Source: Burkholderiaceae bacterium (GTDB lineage: Bacteria; Pseudomonadota; Gammaproteobacteria; Burkholderiales; Burkholderiaceae). Taken from it: a stretch of 7,652 bases of DNA. The DNA lies in NCBI GenBank assembly GCA_017997515.1, contig JAGOEY010000022.1, positions 7,941 to 15,592 of the forward strand. The letters run 5' to 3'. The translations under genes were made by a program, and so were the position numbers. Below, piece by piece: positions 1-6,474 of this stretch. The notes under the pieces were generated by a model. It searched no databases. It saw only the letters and a program-made list of their open reading frames with translations, and was not told where the DNA came from. The stretch's first letter is position 1, and each line of letters begins with the position of its first letter.

Positions 1-1114
1 TCTTCCGCTCAAGCGACTGCGCAAAAAGCCGGAGCGTGGACAAAGGGGTCTCTCCCACCGCCGTGAGCCACCAGTCGTTGCCCACACGTTTGGTGATGGT
101 CTGGGTGGAGCCCATGGCCATCTCCTGGGCTTGTGTGTGGCGCTGGGCGTCAAAAGGCTCGACGAACAGGGACACGGTGGCCAGGCCATCGGAGAAGGTC
201 CACTGCATGGTGTTGTCAGGGGTGGCGTCTGGCGTGGTGCCCACCGCAGCGGGGCGTTTGTGGCAGCTGACCGGCTGGAAGCCAGGCACCGGTGTCTTGA
301 GCTGCCAGCCTTCCTTGTCGGCCGTGGTGCGCACCAGGTCTGAACGCACGACTTTGTAGCCCGCTGTTTTCGACATCAGCTGTGCGAGTTTGTCGATTTT
401 TACCGGAGCATCCAGGTCGAGTTCGGAAAATGCGGCCTGTTCCAGTATGCGTCCGTCGGTGTCCAGCGTCTGCAGCGTGATCGCCAGGCCGGTTTTTTTC
501 TCGCTCCAGATCCGGTAGCCAAAACGCAGTTTGTCCTTGGGCTGCAGCAGCACCACGTCGGCATCAAAACCGGCGACACGTTCTGAGCCGATCTGGCGCG
601 CCGTATAAAACGCAGGAATATCCGCCCCGCTGGCCTGCAGCAGGTGCGGGAAGGCACCCACGGCATCGCGTTTTTCGAGCTTGGCGATTTTGCTTTGCGG
701 CAGGAAGGTGATGACCTGGTTGTTGCGCCGGAATGTGGAGCGCGGCACCCCCGTCAGCGACTCGATCCGCTCGACCTGCTGTTCACCTTCACAGGCGTGC
801 CAGATACGCGAGCTGGCCATCGCCCCCGAGGCCGACAACACCACAAAGGTGCCCACATACGAACGCTGGCGTGCAGCGTCATGCATGCGGGTGAGCCACT
901 GCGTGATGTCGCGCTCGCCGGTCTGGCTGTCGGTGGCCGCAGCCTCCGCAGGCTTGGCCGCGGCGCCCGGCTGCGCCACGGCGGGCGACAAAGGCAGCAG
1001 CAGCGCCAGGAGCGCACAGGCAACCCCACGGGCCCACGTGGCCCCGGCCACATGCTGGCGGTCAGCCCCCAGGCGCTGCAGGGGGTGGGGGGTGATGGCA
1101 GGCAGGCAGAACAT
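1..1114 (-). CDS. rseB: RseB/MucB, periplasmic regulator of the anti-sigma factor RseA (3' end cut by window edge)
   Basis: The frame is open from the ATG at 1114 to the window edge, giving 371 codons with no stop. In the family, RseB binds the periplasmic part of RseA, protects it from the DegS-type protease, and releases it on sensing mislocalised envelope components. A signal peptide is visible: a hydrophobic core at residues 31-43 and an AVA motif ending at residue 47, followed by Gln. The MucB/RseB N-terminal domain (about 68-245) contains SYVGTF and WHACEGEQQVERIESL. The C-terminal domain (about 250-370) ends with TAVGETPLSTLRLFAQSLER, a family-typical tail, so only a few residues should be missing. 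The start shares one base with the rseA stop (TGATG), which suggests translational coupling. The n-region is long; a GTG at 1051 (residue 22) is an alternative start. A mucD/degP-type protease gene often follows, but it would lie outside the window. Confidence 0.93.
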   Translation of the reverse strand, partial: MFCLPAITPHPLQRLGADRQHVAGATWARGVACALLALLLPLSPAVAQPGAAAKPAEAAATDSQTGERDITQWLTRMHDAARQRSYVGTFVVLSASGAMASSRIWHACEGEQQVERIESLTGVPRSTFRRNNQVITFLPQSKIAKLEKRDAVGAFPHLLQASGADIPAFYTARQIGSERVAGFDADVVLLQPKDKLRFGYRIWSEKKTGLAITLQTLDTDGRILEQAAFSELDLDAPVKIDKLAQLMSKTAGYKVVRSDLVRTTADKEGWQLKTPVPGFQPVSCHKRPAAVGTTPDATPDNTMQWTFSDGLATVSLFVEPFDAQRHTQAQEMAMGSTQTITKRVGNDWWLTAVGETPLSTLRLFAQSLERK

Positions 1115-1785
1115 CAGCGTGTGTTGCCGTCAAACGTTGCGTTGCGCAAAAAGCCCGCAGGCATTTGCAGCGCCGAGTTGCCGCCCAGTTGTTTGTGGGC
1201 TGCCAGGAATTCGTCCAGCCGCGGGTCCCGCAGCATGACGGGTGCAGCGCCATTGGCCGCCTGCGCCGCCAGCTGGGGCACTGCCACGGCCACCAAAGAC
1301 GGCTGGCCCGCCACCGGGGCTTGCGCCAGCTGTCCGCCCGCAGGCGCACTGCCCAGCATGCTGGCGGAATTCCAGCCAATGGCGGCCACGGCGGCGAGTG
1401 AGGCGAACCCGGCCACCATCTTCCAGCGGAAGACGGATGTGTTGGCAGCCTCTTTTTTAGCATCAAATACGGGCCTGGCGCCCGTCTCACCTGCGGGTAC
1501 AGCTACTGATTCAATAGCAACCACCCGTGCAGGCTGGGCCGCGCCTGCCGCGGCATCTTCCCGCTGCAGCCGGGCCAGCACACCTGCGGCGAAGTCGCCG
1601 CCGGTGTCGGGGCGGGCCAGTTCACCCGACCGCAGCACGTCACCCACCAGGTGGTAGAGCTGCCACGTGGCCTGGGCATCTGCGTCGTCGCAGGCCTGCG
1701 CCACCGCCTGCGCACAGGCATCGCCGTGTAACTGCCCGTCGGCCAAAGCCGACATCCATTCGCGCTGGTTTTGTTTGTCCATCAT
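1114..1785 (-). CDS. rseA: RseA/MucA-type membrane anti-sigma-E factor
   Basis: This is a single-pass inner-membrane protein that sequesters RpoE with its cytoplasmic N-terminus and is cut by regulated proteolysis during envelope stress. From the ATG at 1785 (223 aa) the order is: anti-sigma domain with MSALADGQL and a Trp-Gln-Leu-Tyr-His helix (about 10-75); Ala-rich linker (about 76-118); transmembrane helix after FRWK (about 122-140); and a periplasmic tail ending in RDPRLDEFLAAHKQLGG and LQMPAGFLRNATF, typical of betaproteobacterial RseA. The start is uncertain. ATGs at 1833, 1800, 1785 and 1782 are all in frame; I prefer 1785 or 1782 because AGGTGG lies 5 or 8 bases upstream of them and the protein then starts close to the conserved SALADG segment. 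It sits 57 bases after rpoE and touches rseB. The linker holds an AT-rich segment described separately. His20, Cys24 and Cys32 do not form a standard zinc anti-sigma motif. Confidence 0.92.
   Translation of the reverse strand: MMDKQNQREWMSALADGQLHGDACAQAVAQACDDADAQATWQLYHLVGDVLRSGELARPDTGGDFAAGVLARLQREDAAAGAAQPARVVAIESVAVPAGETGARPVFDAKKEAANTSVFRWKMVAGFASLAAVAAIGWNSASMLGSAPAGGQLAQAPVAGQPSLVAVAVPQLAAQAANGAAPVMLRDPRLDEFLAAHKQLGGNSALQMPAGFLRNATFDGNTR
1453..1518. repeat. Possible repeat-derived segment inside the RseA linker
   Basis: This 66-base stretch within rseA contains two palindromes: ACGGGC/GCCCGT with a 5-base loop (1469-1485), and the near-perfect 17-mer GCTACTGATTCAATAGC (1502-1518). 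It is bounded by a T-run and AGCATCAAAT on the plus strand. It encodes linker residues 90-111 (numbered from the 1785 start), and 15 of these 22 codons end in A or T, in contrast to the GC-ending codons that dominate the window. Its layout, GGC-CT-GCGC then CCTGCG then CAGCTA then ATTC, runs in the same order as the intergenic palindrome at 6436-6480. That it is an inserted copy of a dispersed repeat is my inference; only two diverged examples are visible here. Confidence 0.4.
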
Positions 1786-1842
1786 GGTCACCACCTGCAT
1801 AACTTGATCTGTCCTGTTCCTGGGGTCACCCATTCGCCCTGG

Positions 1843-2475
1843 CTACCAGCGTTTGCCTGCCTGGTTGGTCAGCAAGGGCTTCACGCGCTGGGAAATCGCT
1901 TCACGCGCCCGGAAAATGCGCGAACGCACGGTTCCGATGGGGCAACCCATGGCCTCGGCAATGTCTTCGTAGCTCAAACCTTCAATTTCCCGCAGCGTCA
2001 CCGCCTGGCGCAAATCCTCGGGCAAAGCCGCCATCGCAGCGTTCACCGCCGCCGATATCTGCTTGGCCGCCAGCTCTGACTCAGGCGTCGTATCGCTGGT
2101 TAGTTCGTTATCCATGAAGGAAGTTTCATCGTCGTCACCCCCAGAGCGCAATGCGTTCTCGGAAATGACCGGATTTCGCTTCATGTCCATCAGCGATTTC
2201 TTGGCGGTATTCACCGCAATGCGGTACAGCCAGGTGTAGAACTGGGCGTCGCCCCGGAACTGGTGCAGCGCACGGTAGGCCCGGATGAAGGTTTCCTGGG
2301 CGATGTCTTCCACCAGGTCCACGTCGCGCACCATACGGCCGATCAGGCGCTCGATCCGGCGCTGGTATTTCGTCACCAGCAGGCCATACGCGCGCTGGTC
2401 ACCCGCCACGGTACGCTCGACCAGCATCAGGTCGCTGTCAGTGGCTTGGGCTGGAGTGTCAGGGATGGCGGTCAT
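1843..2475 (-). CDS. rpoE: RNA polymerase sigma-E factor (ECF family, RpoE/AlgU)
   Basis: This ECF sigma factor directs RNA polymerase to envelope-stress promoters. Counting from the ATG at 2475 it has 210 aa, the usual family size. Region 2 spans about residues 20-96, with DIAQETFIRAYRAL and FRGDAQFYTWLYRIAVNTAK, nearly identical to E. coli RpoE. An acidic linker (about 104-135) is followed by region 4 (about 145-200) with LPEDLRQAVTLREIEGLSYE and the helix-turn-helix EAMGCPIGTVRSRIFRARE. The frame stays open upstream to 2556, but those residues are low-complexity Pro/Arg and lie inside the preceding gene. 2475 places the family start correctly, although no clear Shine-Dalgarno sequence precedes it. 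The start lies 17 bases inside the upstream gene, so translational coupling is likely. rseA follows after 57 bases, the classic sigma/anti-sigma pairing. Confidence 0.97.
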   Translation of the reverse strand: MTAIPDTPAQATDSDLMLVERTVAGDQRAYGLLVTKYQRRIERLIGRMVRDVDLVEDIAQETFIRAYRALHQFRGDAQFYTWLYRIAVNTAKKSLMDMKRNPVISENALRSGGDDDETSFMDNELTSDTTPESELAAKQISAAVNAAMAALPEDLRQAVTLREIEGLSYEDIAEAMGCPIGTVRSRIFRAREAISQRVKPLLTNQAGKRW

Positions 2476-2962
2476 GGAGGGAATGTGAGGGCGCAGGCTC
2501 CGGGCCGGGTGGCGTCGCCATGGGGGCAGCGGTGCTGGCGCGCGAATATACCGCACGGCGCAGGTCCTGCCAGCGTGCGGGCAAAGTGACCTGTTCTACC
2601 GTCAACCACAGGGGCAGCCCACGGCCGGTGCGCAACACCAGCAGCATGTGCTGCTGCAGGTCGAGTGCCACGGCCACCCCACCGGGTTCGTACCGTGCAG
2701 CCCCGTGGTGGTGGGCGGTCCAGAGCCACTGCTGGCCGTCCCAGCCCAGGGTGCCCACAGGGGTGCGCCACCACCCCACTGCGGCCACGCCGCCCGCACC
2801 CACCAGCGCAAACAGCCCGAGCCACTGGCGCCATCCGATACTTCCATTTGTATAGCACCACACGCCCATCAGCAGAGCGCCAGAGGCCCATATGGCACAT
2901 AAAACAAGGCCCCAGAACGCAGAGCGCCCCACCGGGTAATGAACCGAAGGGGCGCTGTGCAT
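2459..2962 (-). CDS. Small two-helix inner-membrane protein, YgfX-like, upstream of rpoE
   Basis: This is a 167-aa protein of unproven function. It has two predicted transmembrane helices (about 15-36 and 47-65), then a soluble domain (about 72-140) with LGWDGQQWLW, HMLLVLRTG, LPLWLTVEQV and a closing RWQDLRRAVYSR, and finally a Pro-rich tail of about 25 residues. Two helices, a Trp-rich strand domain and a final W-x-x-LRR match the layout of YgfX/CptA proteins, though I judge this by eye. In several gammaproteobacteria, including Pseudomonas, ygfX-type genes lie near nadB and rpoE/algU, which fits this position. The gene starts 48 bases after fabF, and its last 17 bases overlap the start of rpoE in another frame. 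No strong ribosome site is visible before the ATG. It could instead be a lineage-specific membrane protein unrelated to YgfX. Confidence 0.75.
   Translation of the reverse strand: MHSAPSVHYPVGRSAFWGLVLCAIWASGALLMGVWCYTNGSIGWRQWLGLFALVGAGGVAAVGWWRTPVGTLGWDGQQWLWTAHHHGAARYEPGGVAVALDLQQHMLLVLRTGRGLPLWLTVEQVTLPARWQDLRRAVYSRASTAAPMATPPGPEPAPSHSLHDRHP
2545..2573 (-). promoter_or_regulatory. Candidate sigma-70-type promoter for rpoE, inside the upstream gene
   Basis: On the minus strand, CTGGCA (2573-2568, 4 of 6 matches to TTGACA) is separated by 17 bases from TATATT (2550-2545, 5 of 6 matches to TATAAT). This would start transcription roughly 60 bases before the rpoE ATG. TATATT is AT-rich in a GC-rich coding stretch. 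No GGAACTT-type sigma-E self-promoter was found upstream of rpoE. This is a motif match only and could be chance. Confidence 0.3.
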
Positions 2963-3010
2963 GGGCAGGTGTCAGACCCGTGCAGGGCCTGCAGAAAAAA
3001 CAGCCACGTC

Positions 3011-4258
3011 TCAGGCGAAACGCTTAAACACCAGGGTGCCGTTGGTGCCACCGAAGCCAAAGTTGTTCTTCATGGCCACGTCGATCTTCATGTCACGTGC
3101 GGTGTTGGCGCAGTAGTCCAGGTCACATTCAGGATCCTGGTTGAAGATATTGATGGTGGGCGGGCTCTTCTGGTGGTGCAAGGCCAGCACGGTGAACACA
3201 CTCTCAATCCCGCCCGCGCCACCCAACAAATGGCCGGTCATGGACTTGGTGGAGTTGACCACGGTCTTCTTGGCATGGTCACCCAGCGCAGCCTTGATGG
3301 CGTTGGTTTCGTTCAGGTCACCAATCGGGGTGGACGTGCCGTGGGCGTTGAGGTAGTCGATCTGGTCGGCGTTGACGCCCGCGTTTTTCATGGCCATCCG
3401 CATGGAACGGGTCGGGCCGTCCACGCTGGGTGCTGTCATATGGTACGCGTCGCCCGTCATGCCAAAACCCACGATTTCAGCGTAGATCTTGGCGCCGCGG
3501 GCCTTGGCGTGTTCGTATTCTTCAACAACCAGCACACCAGCACCTTCACCCAGCACAAAACCGTCGCGGTCTTTGTCCCAGGGGCGGGATGCGGTGGTGG
3601 GGTCGTCGTTGCGGGTGGACAACGCGCGGGCCGAGGCAAAACCGGCCATACCCAGCGGCGACACGGTGGATTCGGCACCGCCGGCCACCATCACGTCGCA
3701 GTCGCCGTATTCGATCATGCGGGCCGCCTGACCGATGGCATGTAAGCCGGTGGTGCAAGCCGTGGCAACCGCCAGATTCGGCCCTTTGAAGCCAAATTTG
3801 ATCGACACGTGGCCGGAGATCATGTTGATGATGGACGAAGGCACGAAGAACGGCGACACGCGGCGTACGCCACGGTTCATGAGTTCGGCGTGGGTTTCCT
3901 CGATCCGGGGCAGGCCACCGATACCGGCGCCGATATTGCAGCCGATGCGGGAGGCTTGTTCTTCCGAGAGGGCGTCGCCCACGGGAAGGCCGGAGTCGGC
4001 CACCGCATCAATGGCGGCAGCCAGGCCCAGATGAATGAAGCGATCCATGTGGCGCGCTTCTTTCTCCGGGATGTATTGGGTGATGTCGAAACCTTTGACC
4101 TCGCCTGCAAAGTGGCAGGACAGGGCACTGGCATCGAATGCGGTAACTGTGGCAATGCCGGATTTTCCGGCAAGCAGATTGGTCCAGGAGTCAGACACCG
4201 TGTTGCCCACGGGGCTGATACAACCCAGGCCTGTCACAACGACGCGGCGACGGCTCAT
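3011..4258 (-). CDS. fabF: 3-oxoacyl-ACP synthase II (beta-ketoacyl-ACP synthase, FabF)
   Basis: This cytoplasmic condensing enzyme elongates acyl-ACP with malonyl-ACP, releasing CO2, in type II fatty-acid synthesis. It has 415 aa, the normal size. The thiolase-fold N-terminal half begins MSRRRVVVTGLGCISPVG and carries the nucleophile Cys168 in ATACTTGLHAIG. The C-terminal half carries His306 (NAHGTSTPIGD), Lys338 and His343 (NSTKSMTGHLLGGAGG), and the glycine-rich NNFGFGGTNG loop near residue 400. This Cys-His-His set fits FabF/FabB and not FabH. GTSTPIGD and the overall similarity favour FabF over FabB. An AAAAGG stretch 9 bases upstream of the ATG can serve as the ribosome site. It follows acpP after 120 bases, the usual acpP-fabF order, and the YgfX-like gene follows it after 48 bases. 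Confidence 0.98.
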   Translation of the reverse strand: MSRRRVVVTGLGCISPVGNTVSDSWTNLLAGKSGIATVTAFDASALSCHFAGEVKGFDITQYIPEKEARHMDRFIHLGLAAAIDAVADSGLPVGDALSEEQASRIGCNIGAGIGGLPRIEETHAELMNRGVRRVSPFFVPSSIINMISGHVSIKFGFKGPNLAVATACTTGLHAIGQAARMIEYGDCDVMVAGGAESTVSPLGMAGFASARALSTRNDDPTTASRPWDKDRDGFVLGEGAGVLVVEEYEHAKARGAKIYAEIVGFGMTGDAYHMTAPSVDGPTRSMRMAMKNAGVNADQIDYLNAHGTSTPIGDLNETNAIKAALGDHAKKTVVNSTKSMTGHLLGGAGGIESVFTVLALHHQKSPPTINIFNQDPECDLDYCANTARDMKIDVAMKNNFGFGGTNGTLVFKRFA

Positions 4259-4282
4259 GCGCTCAAACCTTTTCTAGAGGGT

Positions 4283-4306
4283 CACAGGCGGCAGAGCCTG
4301 CCTGTG
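4283..4306. repeat. Stem-loop in the acpP-fabF intergenic gap
   Basis: CACAGG (4283-4288) pairs with CCTGTG (4301-4306), and inside it GGC (4290-4292) pairs with GCC (4296-4298) around an AGA loop, leaving a small bulge. In the transcript this hairpin lies 24 bases before the fabF start. No T-run follows it on the minus strand, so it is not a standard intrinsic terminator. A role in mRNA processing, or in reducing fabF relative to acpP, is possible but inferred. Confidence 0.4.
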
Positions 4307-4378
4307 CACCGGAATTACGTTCGCCAACCAGGCCGCTCATCCGCAGATCGTCCGCAGATGGTGGGCCGCGCCTGAAAA

Positions 4379-4714
<336 letters not shown>

Positions 4715-5461
4715 TTACATGTACATGCCGCCGTTGACGTGCAGCTGCTGCCCGGTGACGTAACCCGCCTGGGGCGACGCCAAGTAGGCCACAGCATGCG
4801 CCACGTCGGCGGGTTTGCCCAGGTGGCCCAGGGCTATTTGCCCCAGCAGGGCTTTTTGCTGCGCTTCGGGCAGGCTGGCGGTCATGTCGGTCTCGATGAA
4901 ACCGGGGGCCACACAGTTCACGGTGATGTTGCGGCTGCCCAGTTCACGGGCCAGCGCACGGGTCATACCCGCCACACCGGCCTTGGCCGCAGCGTAGTTG
5001 GCCTGGCCGGGGTTGCCGGAGGCACCCACCACACTGGTGATGCTGATGATGCGGCCATAACGCTGCTTCATCATCGGGCGCATCACAGCGCGTGACAGGC
5101 GGAACACGGCCTTGAGGTTGGTGTCCAGCACGGCGTCCCAGTCTTCGTCTTTCATCCGCATGGCCAGCGTGTCGCGGGTGATGCCCGCGTTGTTGACCAG
5201 CACATGCAGGCTGCCGTATTCCTTGACCAGGCTGTCCACCAGTGCATCAACAGCTGCGCCGTCGTTCACGTTCAGGGTGACACCCTTGCTGCCGGGGTAG
5301 GCCGACAGGGTTTTGTCGATGGCGGCGGCACCCGCGTCGGTGGTGGCCGTGCCAATGACTCGGAAGCCGCGCTGGGCCAGTTCGGCCGCAATGGCTGCGC
5401 CGATTCCGCGTGTGGCACCGGTGACCAATGCCACCTGGGCTTCAGACGGTGTGTTGCTCAT
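4715..5461 (-). CDS. fabG: 3-oxoacyl-ACP reductase (FabG)
   Basis: This short-chain dehydrogenase reduces 3-oxoacyl-ACP to (R)-3-hydroxyacyl-ACP with NADPH, the first reduction in each elongation cycle. It has 248 aa, the normal length. The Rossmann cofactor motif TGATRGIG is at 14-21 and NNAG at 90-93. The catalytic tetrad Asn115, Ser143 (SITSVVG), Tyr156 and Lys160 (YAAAK) is complete. NCVAPGFIETDM and the C-terminal VTGQQLHVNGGMYM are typical of FabG rather than of other SDRs. The ATG overlaps the fabD stop by 4 bases (ATGA), and an AAAGGA in the last fabD codons serves as its ribosome site, so the two genes are probably translated together. Confidence 0.98.
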   Translation of the reverse strand: MSNTPSEAQVALVTGATRGIGAAIAAELAQRGFRVIGTATTDAGAAAIDKTLSAYPGSKGVTLNVNDGAAVDALVDSLVKEYGSLHVLVNNAGITRDTLAMRMKDEDWDAVLDTNLKAVFRLSRAVMRPMMKQRYGRIISITSVVGASGNPGQANYAAAKAGVAGMTRALARELGSRNITVNCVAPGFIETDMTASLPEAQQKALLGQIALGHLGKPADVAHAVAYLASPQAGYVTGQQLHVNGGMYM

Positions 5462-6420
5462 GCTTCGTTTCCTTTCAACAAACCCTTGGCGTCTTCCAGA
5501 CTGGCCGGGTCGAACAGGGCTGCGCCCACCAGATTCGCATCAATGCGTTTGACCATACCGGCCAGCACCTTGCCCGGGCCACATTCGACCAGATGGGTCA
5601 GGCCGCGCGCCTGCAAAGCTAGCACACACTCCACCCAGCGCACCGGACCAAAAGCCTGGCGGTACAGGGCGTCGCGGATACGGTCGGCATCCGTTTCCAC
5701 CGCCACATCAATGTTGTTGACCACAGGAATCTGGGGCGCGGCGAATGCGGTTTCGGCCAGTTTGCCGCGCAGTTTCTCAGCGGCAGGCTTCATCAGGCTC
5801 GAATGGAACGGCGCCGACACCGGCAGTGGCAGTGCACGTTTGGCACCGGCTGCCTTGAGCACTTCGCAGGCTTTTTCGACTGCGGCCTTGCTGCCTGCAA
5901 TCACGGTCTGGGCCGGGTCATTGAAATTGACGGCCTCCACCACTTCTGAGGCATTTGGGCCGAAAGCGGCCGTCACCTCAGCGCAACCTGCTATCACTTT
6001 TGCAGCATCCATACCCAGAATGGCGGCCATGGCACCGGTGCCCACAGGCACAGCTTCTTGCATGGCAGCGGCGCGGAAGCGCACCAGTGGCACAGCCTGG
6101 GCCAGCGTCAGCACGCCAGACGCGACCAGCGCGGAGTATTCCCCCAGCGAATGCCCGGCCACGGCCGCGGGTGCAGCACCCCCTTCTGCGCGCCAGACCC
6201 GGTACGCCGCCACACCCGCAACCAGCATCACGGGCTGGGTGTTGGTGGTCAGGGCCAGCGCCTCTTTGGGGCCTGCGTGGATCAGCTGGGCAACGTCTTC
6301 GCCCAGTGCGTCGGAGGCCTCTTGCAGCGTGGACCGCACCACAGGGTGGTCACCCCAGGCGTCAAGCATGCCCACCGACTGGGAGCCTTGTCCCGGGAAG
6401 ATGAATGCAAAAGATGTCAT
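5458..6420 (-). CDS. fabD: Malonyl-CoA:ACP malonyltransferase (FabD)
   Basis: FabD transfers malonyl from CoA to the AcpP arm, making the extender unit for FabH and FabF. It has 320 aa, close to the usual 310. It begins MTSFAFIFPGQGSQSVGML, with the oxyanion-hole Gln11. The nucleophile is Ser91 in GHSLGEYSAL, followed by Arg116 (RFRAAAMQEAVP), which binds the malonyl carboxylate, and His206 (LPLPVSAPFHSSLMKP). The NFNDPAQTVIAG and VECGPGKVL blocks also match. The start is fixed by the family N-terminus, yet the bases before it (TTTTTATCCATAAACC) hold no Shine-Dalgarno-like stretch. This is unusual and may reflect the palindromic repeat just upstream. A 4-base overlap joins it to fabG. Confidence 0.98.
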   Translation of the reverse strand: MTSFAFIFPGQGSQSVGMLDAWGDHPVVRSTLQEASDALGEDVAQLIHAGPKEALALTTNTQPVMLVAGVAAYRVWRAEGGAAPAAVAGHSLGEYSALVASGVLTLAQAVPLVRFRAAAMQEAVPVGTGAMAAILGMDAAKVIAGCAEVTAAFGPNASEVVEAVNFNDPAQTVIAGSKAAVEKACEVLKAAGAKRALPLPVSAPFHSSLMKPAAEKLRGKLAETAFAAPQIPVVNNIDVAVETDADRIRDALYRQAFGPVRWVECVLALQARGLTHLVECGPGKVLAGMVKRIDANLVGAALFDPASLEDAKGLLKGNEA

Positions 6421-6435
6421 GGTTTATGGATAAAA

Positions 6436-6474
6436 ATGGCTTCTAGCGCAGGATGGACCTGCGCAAGCAGCTAT
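6436..6474. repeat. Palindromic intergenic repeat between fabH and fabD
   Basis: Two 17-base arms, ATGGCTTCTAGCGCAGG (6436-6452) and its imperfect complement (6458-6474), pair at 14 of 17 positions around a 5-base loop. The inner 7 bp (GCGCAGG/CCTGCGC) are perfect. The fabH stop codon TAG (6471-6473) lies inside the right arm. On the minus-strand transcript a five-T run follows, but only after about 10 bases, so it is a poor terminator. GCTTCTAGCGC...GCGC..GCAGCTAT resembles AT-flanked palindromes I recall as common between genes in Comamonadaceae. That family assignment is from memory and unverified. Confidence 0.6.

Noticed and set aside
1843..2556. Longer RpoE form starting at 2556, adding 27 residues.
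   Set aside because: The extra residues are Pro/Arg-rich, absent from the family, and overlap deeply with the upstream gene. 2475 fits the RpoE N-terminus.
2981..3000. Palindrome TGCAGGGCCTGCA followed by six A residues, in the fabF/YgfX-like gap, as a terminator.
   Set aside because: On the minus-strand transcript the T-run comes before the hairpin, not after it. For the plus strand the tract is A, not T. Neither orientation fits an intrinsic terminator.
5980..6012. A run of A/T-ending codons in fabD (around KVIAG) that looked like a third copy of the palindromic repeat.
   Set aside because: No inverted repeat is present, and the residues fit the FabD family alignment at this place.
5204..6433. 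A 409-codon open frame on the plus strand opposite fabD and the start of fabG.
   Set aside because: It is antisense to two complete enzymes with all catalytic residues. Its product is low-complexity (Ala/Ser/Pro/Thr-rich), as expected for a shadow frame in GC-rich DNA.
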